A DNA stretch of 64,000 nucleotides from assembly GCA_039105265.1 (NCBI GenBank), contig JAPFFF010000032.1, positions 124,001-188,000 of the forward strand, written 5' to 3'. Position numbers and translations under genes: made by a program. The stretch is from Tritrichomonas musculus. Lineage: Eukaryota > Parabasalia > Tritrichomonadida > Tritrichomonadidae. The notes beneath the pieces were generated by a model. The model saw only the letters and a program-made list of their open reading frames with translations. It did no database searches and had not been told where the DNA came from. This document shows, one piece after another, positions 59,083-64,000 of the stretch (positions within the stretch are counted from its first letter, which is position 1; each line of letters starts with the position of its first letter).

Positions 59083-61479
59083 TCATTTCTTTGGTGATTT
59101 CCTTCGTGCAGTTGGTGGCCGTTTTATAGGTACTTTCATTGTACTAGCCTTTTTAGTCATTTTCTTTTTCTTTCCACCTTTAACTGCTTTATTTTCAGCT
59201 TCAGGCTCCTCATTTATATTATTTGGCTGAGTATCCAAATTCTGCTCTTTTTCATTAGATGTATCAATTGCATTATCAACTACTTGATTTTGAACTTCCG
59301 GGCTATTTGTAGTCTCATCATTAGGAACATCATTATTATTTGCGTTTTCATCTTTTCTTGGAGTATCAGCAGGCGTTGCGTTTTTACTAGATCGAGCAGT
59401 TGTTTTTTGAGAAGGCTCTTTTGGATTAGTTTCTTGGGCAGGAGCAGGAGCTTCTGATTTTGGTGACTTTTTTCTATTTTTAGAGGTTTTTCCCGATTTT
59501 TTCGTTTTTTTGGATTTTCCCTTTTTCTTTTTCTTTGTATCTTTTTTCTCTTCGTCAGCTTTTTCTAAAATTTCATCATTCAAGAAGAAATTCTCTTTAG
59601 TTGGCTCCAAAGAAATTGTTAATTGAGGGGGCTCAAAAACTTTAAGTTTTTCTGGATCTTCCATTACTTCCAAGATTTGTTTTCTAATTTCATAAAGTTG
59701 ATCAATTTGACTCTGTATCTCGGCAATTTTCTTTTCAGCTTGTTCTTGTTCAACTACGCAAGCTTGCTCACTCTCCACAGCGTCTTTTTCCATTCGTTCT
59801 GAAGCAATTTTTTCATTCTCGATATTTCCATTCATTTCTTCCAGTTTTTTATCGTAATCTTCAATCATCTTAACTTTTTCAACTTCGAGCTTTTTCATTC
59901 CTTGCTTCTCTTCTTCAATCATTTCTTTTGTTGATTGAATAATCTTTCGAATTGCTAAGATATTCGCATTTGAAGTTGATTCGGTCATATCAAGTTCCTC
60001 TTGGGTATTAAAAACATCTCTTTCTAAACCTTCTCGTGTATTATTTAATTGGGCTAAACGACTGATAGCTTCTGGCATTTTCGTCCTTTGAATGGAAAGT
60101 TGAACCATTTGCTTTTTCAAAGGCTGTAAATCAGTTTCTTTTTGAATCTGCTTATTTCGAATACAAAGTTCATCGATTGCTTTGGAAACAAAATGATCAA
60201 TTTGAGTAGCATTGACATCTAATTTAAAAAGTGTTTCATTGGGGCGAATTGAATCAATTATGCGATAGCCACTTTCTCTTGTCAAAAAGTTGTCTGATAA
60301 ATCTAAATATTTTAAAGTATTGTTCTTGGCTAAAGATGTTGTAATAGCAACAGCTCCTTCATCAGTCATTCTACAAGATGATAAAACAAGTTTAGTTATG
60401 GCTTCATTAGAAGATATCGTATCAGCAATTGAATATGCTCCGACATCACCAATAGGATTCTGAGATAAATTTAGAGAACAAATAACTTTATTTTCAGAAA
60501 TTAAGTTACCTATTATTTCTGATGAATACTCAGTTATTTTGTTGCAAGCTATATTTAATTCAGTTAATGTCTGATTGACAAGGAGAACCTGAAAGATAGC
60601 ACCTGAGCCTTCGTCACCAAGATAATTATCAGATATATCAAGTATTGTTAGATTTGAAGGGGTTTTAAGAGTTTCTGCAAGAGAAATTCCTGCTTTTCCA
60701 GACAAATTACATGAATGAATATCAAGATAGGATAAATTAGTCATTAAATTTAATTGGCCTAAAAAGTTTGGTCCTACTGGATCTGCTAATTGATTTGAGT
60801 GGTAATCAAGAAATTTTAATCTTTCATTTGATAATAATCCTTGAGCAGTAACAAGATCTTCTTCGCGTAATGAAAAACCACAATCACATATGGCAACTGA
60901 TCGAAGAGTTTCATCGTCATGTAGGTAATCTGCAAGTGTGTCAGCAATTGAAACTCGTTTAGCACCTTCCCTAGTGCTCATTTTAATACCAGAAAGTCCA
61001 AGACATTCAATTTTTCCCGCACCATGCATTGAATTGATCAAATCTGTTAGGCATTGTAGTGAAAACTTATTGTTATGATAAGCAGCACCTGTTGCTCCTA
61101 GCTGAAGACTTTTAACATTTGTACTCTTGATAATTTCAATAATTGTTGGAATTGATGAATTTCCCAAATCGTTACAGCCTATATCAACAACTTCAACTTG
61201 TGTATTTGCCATTAGAAGCTGAAGAAGTGAGTGAACACCATGATCGCGAATTAAATTCCCATATAAATTGAAAACCCTTATGTGTGGTGATGTACGTAAT
61301 ACTTTTGTAAGTTTTGTTAAAACATTAATTCCAATTCTTTGGCATGAAAGATCGAGAATTCCTTTAGAAAATGACCTATTTAACTGGCGACAAAATCTTT
61401 TATAGTCATCTTCGGAGTGTTCGATGCCATTGTCTCGTAGTTTGGCTTTATAAAGGCCATCAAATGCTCCTTCACTCAT
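59083..61479 (-). CDS. RNI-type leucine-rich-repeat / coiled-coil / lysine-rich-tail protein
   Basis: A 798-residue protein when started at ATG 61479; the frame is open nine codons further up to GTG, which is less likely. Residues about 40-430 carry ribonuclease-inhibitor-type LRRs of 28 residues (LTILDISDNYLGDEGSGAIF, LTELNIACNKITEYSSEIIG, LKYLDLSDNFLTRESGYRII). Residues about 440-600 form a long coiled coil. The end is Lys-rich then Pro/Ala/Asn-rich, finishing in RPPTARRKSPKK. The combination suggests a cytoskeletal or flagellar scaffold, as for many LRR coiled-coil proteins of flagellates, but no ortholog is recognised. An initiator-like TCATAGAATTTT lies about 35 bases upstream. Confidence 0.75.
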   Translation of the reverse strand: MSEGAFDGLYKAKLRDNGIEHSEDDYKRFCRQLNRSFSKGILDLSCQRIGINVLTKLTKVLRTSPHIRVFNLYGNLIRDHGVHSLLQLLMANTQVEVVDIGCNDLGNSSIPTIIEIIKSTNVKSLQLGATGAAYHNNKFSLQCLTDLINSMHGAGKIECLGLSGIKMSTREGAKRVSIADTLADYLHDDETLRSVAICDCGFSLREEDLVTAQGLLSNERLKFLDYHSNQLADPVGPNFLGQLNLMTNLSYLDIHSCNLSGKAGISLAETLKTPSNLTILDISDNYLGDEGSGAIFQVLLVNQTLTELNIACNKITEYSSEIIGNLISENKVICSLNLSQNPIGDVGAYSIADTISSNEAITKLVLSSCRMTDEGAVAITTSLAKNNTLKYLDLSDNFLTRESGYRIIDSIRPNETLFKLDVNATQIDHFVSKAIDELCIRNKQIQKETDLQPLKKQMVQLSIQRTKMPEAISRLAQLNNTREGLERDVFNTQEELDMTESTSNANILAIRKIIQSTKEMIEEEKQGMKKLEVEKVKMIEDYDKKLEEMNGNIENEKIASERMEKDAVESEQACVVEQEQAEKKIAEIQSQIDQLYEIRKQILEVMEDPEKLKVFEPPQLTISLEPTKENFFLNDEILEKADEEKKDTKKKKKGKSKKTKKSGKTSKNRKKSPKSEAPAPAQETNPKEPSQKTTARSSKNATPADTPRKDENANNNDVPNDETTNSPEVQNQVVDNAIDTSNEKEQNLDTQPNNINEEPEAENKAVKGGKKKKMTKKASTMKVPIKRPPTARRKSPKK

Positions 61480-62151
61480 TTGTACGTTATTAGATTTACT
61501 TCTCACAAAAATTCTATGATTTATTTATTTTAAACATCTTTATGGATACGCTCAGTTTAAAGCTTTTGTTCTAATTCGTATATAATAAACGCATTTCAAA
61601 ACAATCCACAATCAATTGTACATACCAATCTAATATTAAATGCACGCAAATTTTACAGGATTCCATCGAAGTCTTTTTAAATGAATCAACAACAACAACA
61701 ACAACAAATAAAGCAATAAAATTGAGCATCATAATCTATCGCATTCATTTTTTTCATCTTTTATACATTATTTTAATTAAGTATATTAAAATTATTCTTT
61801 AATCCAAAGTTTTTGATCAAAACGTCATATTAAATTTTCGCATAATTAGCAAATATTTTTAAAAAGAAGCATTTATAATGATAATAATTTTCACAATTAA
61901 GTTTATAATCGAAATTGGCAACGAATGCTTTCAAGAACAAAATCTTTGGATATTGGATTTTTCTTTTATTTGATATTTCGCGAAAGTTTCAAATAACCTA
62001 AATAATATTTTATTTATTGGTATAAATCGATTTTAAATAAAATTATGTGAAGTAGAAATTCAATGAATGAGATAAAATCGTTCACTTTTTAAATTAATTG
62101 TGTGATGACTTTTTGATTAAAATTTTTTTTTTAAATCACTTTATTTGCTAA
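61480..62151. other. Divergent spacer, LRR and Sel1 genes
   Basis: AT-rich. It holds an (AAC)n stretch near 61688-61707 and no supported gene. AAATCACTTTATTTGC just before ATG 62152 gives an initiator-like TCACTTTATT. Confidence 0.4.
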
Positions 62152-63054
62152 ATGGCTCAACTATATCAAACTGTAGCTCTTTACACAACCAATAAGCTCA
62201 ATGATCCTAGTCCACAACCATTTAATTATTATCTCGATTACACATATGCACAACTTCTTGATGTAGCAATGACAAATCTTAAATTACTAAAAGGACCAGT
62301 AGATTATGTAATTCTCTTTCGTTCAAATACTGCAAACAAATGGATGCTTCCCACAGAAACACTTCGTAGTCTCGGAGCTCAAAATGGAAACATGATTCAT
62401 ATCTTACCAGCAGATGTTCAAAGCAGACCACAAAATAATACAAAGAAATCATATGAATTCGAAAACAAAACTGGAACAGATGCAACTCTTCATGGCAAAA
62501 ATGGCGAGGAATACGTTTTCAAGAAAAAGGAAAACGATGAAGAAGAGGAAGCTATTGAATTTGGTAAGGCAGCTGAAGGAGGAACCCCACAACCATCTGC
62601 TAAGAGCCAAATTGATATTTTACTCGCAGCTGGTAGAACTCCAGAACGTGAAGCTGAGATTCACAAAATGGGTGCTGAAAGAGGACTTGCTGATGAACAA
62701 CAGCAATGGGCTCAGTGTCTTATAAAAGGATATGGAACAAAGAAAGATATGAAAGAAGCAGCGAAATGGATGAAAAAGGCTGCAGAAGCAGGTCTTACTA
62801 AAGCTATCTTTAATTACGGAATGATGCTAATGAATGGCGATGGTATCGATCAAGATCCGGAACTAGCAGTAGAATACTTCCACAAAGCAGCAGATAAAGG
62901 ACATCCAACAGCACAATATACATATGGAGCATTATTAATGAAAGGCGAAGTTGTTGAAAGAGATCCAGAACAAGGATTGGCTTACATCACAGCAGCCGAA
63001 GAACAAGGAGAACCTCAAGCAGTTGAGTATATGAGCCATTTCAAAGGCTATTAA
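62152..63054 (+). CDS. Ubiquitin-like / Sel1-repeat protein
   Basis: A 300-residue protein. Residues 1-88 resemble a ubiquitin-like beta-grasp: YQTVALYTTNKL, YAQLLDVAMTNLKLL, YVILFRSNTANKWMLPTE and LRSLGAQNGNMIHILP, the last like the final strand with its Ser-Leu-turn. A linker follows (about 90-150), acidic at its end. Residues about 165-300 are four Sel1-like repeats (AAKWMKKAAEAGLTKAIFNY; AVEYFHKAADKGHPTAQYTY; GLAYITAAEEQGEPQAVEYM). Sel1 solenoids bind partners in ERAD and signalling; the ubiquitin-like part suggests a link to ubiquitin handling. TCACTTTATT gives the initiator. The protein has no signal peptide or membrane span. Confidence 0.8.
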   Translation: MAQLYQTVALYTTNKLNDPSPQPFNYYLDYTYAQLLDVAMTNLKLLKGPVDYVILFRSNTANKWMLPTETLRSLGAQNGNMIHILPADVQSRPQNNTKKSYEFENKTGTDATLHGKNGEEYVFKKKENDEEEEAIEFGKAAEGGTPQPSAKSQIDILLAAGRTPEREAEIHKMGAERGLADEQQQWAQCLIKGYGTKKDMKEAAKWMKKAAEAGLTKAIFNYGMMLMNGDGIDQDPELAVEYFHKAADKGHPTAQYTYGALLMKGEVVERDPEQGLAYITAAEEQGEPQAVEYMSHFKGY

Positions 63055-63318
63055 ACTATTTTTCGGTTAATATAGCATTTTCAGCATTTTGCTGCGTTTT
63101 TATATAGTACGACAATAACATTTATTAATAAAAAATAAAATTATGACAATAATTCCTGCTAACTTTTAAATCAAATTTAGATATAATTATATATTTCATT
63201 TCAAACACAACGTTTTTCTAGATTATAAGTAAAAAAAACAACTATTTCAAATAATATATTATTTAAATTTTAGAATACATTTATATAAATTAAACAAAAT
63301 AATATGAATAATATACAA

Positions 63319-64000
63319 TTAGAGCCAAAAATCTAAATCTGCCTCATCATCATCTTTAACCGTTGTACTTTTATCGTTCTGCAATTTTTCACCAGTATCT
63401 TCCAAAATTGATGATTGCGATCCATTCGAATTCAATCCCATTTTCTTCTTCCTCATGACAACAAAGACGATTGCTACAACTGCAACCAAAACAGCAGCAG
63501 CGACGCCGCATATGATTCCAATGAGAGTTCCCTTGCTGATTCCTCCAGCCGCTTTGCCAGTGATCACGTTGTTTGCGTTTTCGCTGGCTGAACTGAAATC
63601 TGACAGATCGGTTCCGTCGCCTGGCACTGGCTGTGGATTTTCACTCACAATTTCAATACTCGCTGAGGGCGGATCTTCATGATCTTCATTGCTCGAATAA
63701 GCTGAACTTTTTCCTTCCTCTTGCAGACTGCTTGACGAAGACTCGCTGCCAGACTGCGAGTCGCCGGTCGAGAAATCGCTTGCTTCGAGTTCTTCGCTGC
63801 TGGCAGTGAGCGACGACTCCTCCGATTGCAATGATGACTCGCTGTCTGATGAAGTCTCGCTTTCGAATGAGCCAAGTGATTCGCTTCCTGCTTCCTTTTC
63901 ACTTGAAAAATCAGAAGTCTCGCTTTCTAATTGTTCGCCGCCTGATGAGACATCGCCAGCTGATGACCGCAGCTCGCTTTCAGAGTGGAATTCACTGGAA
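63319..64000 (-). CDS. C-terminal part of a Ser/Glu-rich single-pass surface protein (5' end beyond window)
   Basis: The frame is open to the right edge; 226 codons are visible with no convincing start inside (the first in-frame candidate is a TTG). The outer part is Ser/Glu/Asp-rich (SSSSSLQEEGKSS, SESSLQSEESS), an acidic stalk likely to be glycosylated. One membrane span follows a Gly-rich entry (GTLIGIICGVAAAVLVAVVA), then RKKK stop-transfer and a cytosolic tail ending DDEADLDFWL. This span-plus-short-tail end is typical of trichomonad BspA-like and other large surface proteins, where the tail carries sorting signals. What lies upstream cannot be seen. The gene is less AT-rich than its neighbours. 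Confidence 0.78.
   Translation of the reverse strand, partial: SSEFHSESELRSSAGDVSSGGEQLESETSDFSSEKEAGSESLGSFESETSSDSESSLQSEESSLTASSEELEASDFSTGDSQSGSESSSSSLQEEGKSSAYSSNEDHEDPPSASIEIVSENPQPVPGDGTDLSDFSSASENANNVITGKAAGGISKGTLIGIICGVAAAVLVAVVAIVFVVMRKKKMGLNSNGSQSSILEDTGEKLQNDKSTTVKDDDEADLDFWL

Noticed and set aside
61480-61506. Extended start of the LRR protein at GTG
   Set aside because: Non-ATG start with no support; ATG 61479 is the first proper start.
63319-63831. A complete 170-residue Ser-rich gene
   Set aside because: The apparent first codon is TTG and the frame is open to the window edge, so it is the end of a longer protein.
1-64000. CRISPR arrays, bacterial operons, riboswitches or rho-independent terminators
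   Set aside because: Gene structure, the intron and protein families are eukaryotic; tandem repeats here have no spacer-repeat layout.

Overview
The window is AT-rich nuclear DNA from a unicellular eukaryote, most likely a trichomonad (Parabasalia) and probably a Tritrichomonas-like species. The reasons are: long single-exon genes packed on both strands with short spacers; initiator-like TCA(Y/T)TT motifs a few bases upstream of several start codons; one 36-nt intron ending in a fused branch/acceptor TTAACCCCAG; and protein families typical of the group (LRR-PP2C-like, BTB-like/Sel1, many-pass PAS-cyclase, lysine-rich caspase-fold, DUF3447-type ankyrin leader). The species name is inference.

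Layout. 1-22,004 is a gene-dense arm: a myotubularin pseudogene, a CK1-type kinase with a C-terminal cysteine tail, a PARP6/8-like ADP-ribosyltransferase, a GH16-like protein, an 11.8-kb dynein heavy chain gene with decayed ATPase sites and an internal 25-unit 9-residue repeat, a BTB-like/coiled-coil/Sel1 protein, and a six-EF-hand protein with a prenylation tail. 22,005-40,929 is a 19-kb gene-poor block made of repeats. It holds a 14.75-kb unit bounded by 146-bp terminal inverted repeats set in long T tracts (a broken fossil, perhaps Polinton-sized). Inside it are a 1,094-bp inverted repeat pair with no difference seen, two short hAT-type elements with perfect 8-bp target duplications, a 204-bp tandem array with alternating A/B variants, and an ankyrin-family pseudogene. 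Just outside it lie a decayed hAT-like transposase and a third 8-bp-duplication element. 40,930-64,000 is again gene-dense: a Spg1/Tem1-like pseudo-GTPase, an SPF27/BCAS2-like splicing factor, an LRR-PP2C-like protein, a small membrane protein and a minimal CDC25-type phosphatase sharing a 49-bp divergent promoter, a caspase-fold protein, a helical-repeat protein, an acidic/basic unknown, the histone chaperone ASF1 (with intron), a 1,355-residue many-pass PAS/cyclase-like protein, an LRR/coiled-coil protein, a ubiquitin-like/Sel1 protein, and the C-terminal part of a Ser/Glu-rich surface protein that runs off the edge.

The genes look monocistronic and do not form one pathway. Loose themes are cell-cycle/phosphorylation control (CDC25, Spg1-like, CK1), chromatin and RNA (ASF1, SPF27, PARP), and cytoskeleton/membrane signalling (dynein, EF-hand, cyclase-like, LRR-PP2C). 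A recurrent feature is loss of catalytic residues in otherwise intact open frames: dynein AAA1/3/4, the Spg1-like P-loop, the caspase-fold His/Cys pair, and the cyclase domain. Intact frames suggest these are working pseudoenzymes rather than dead genes.
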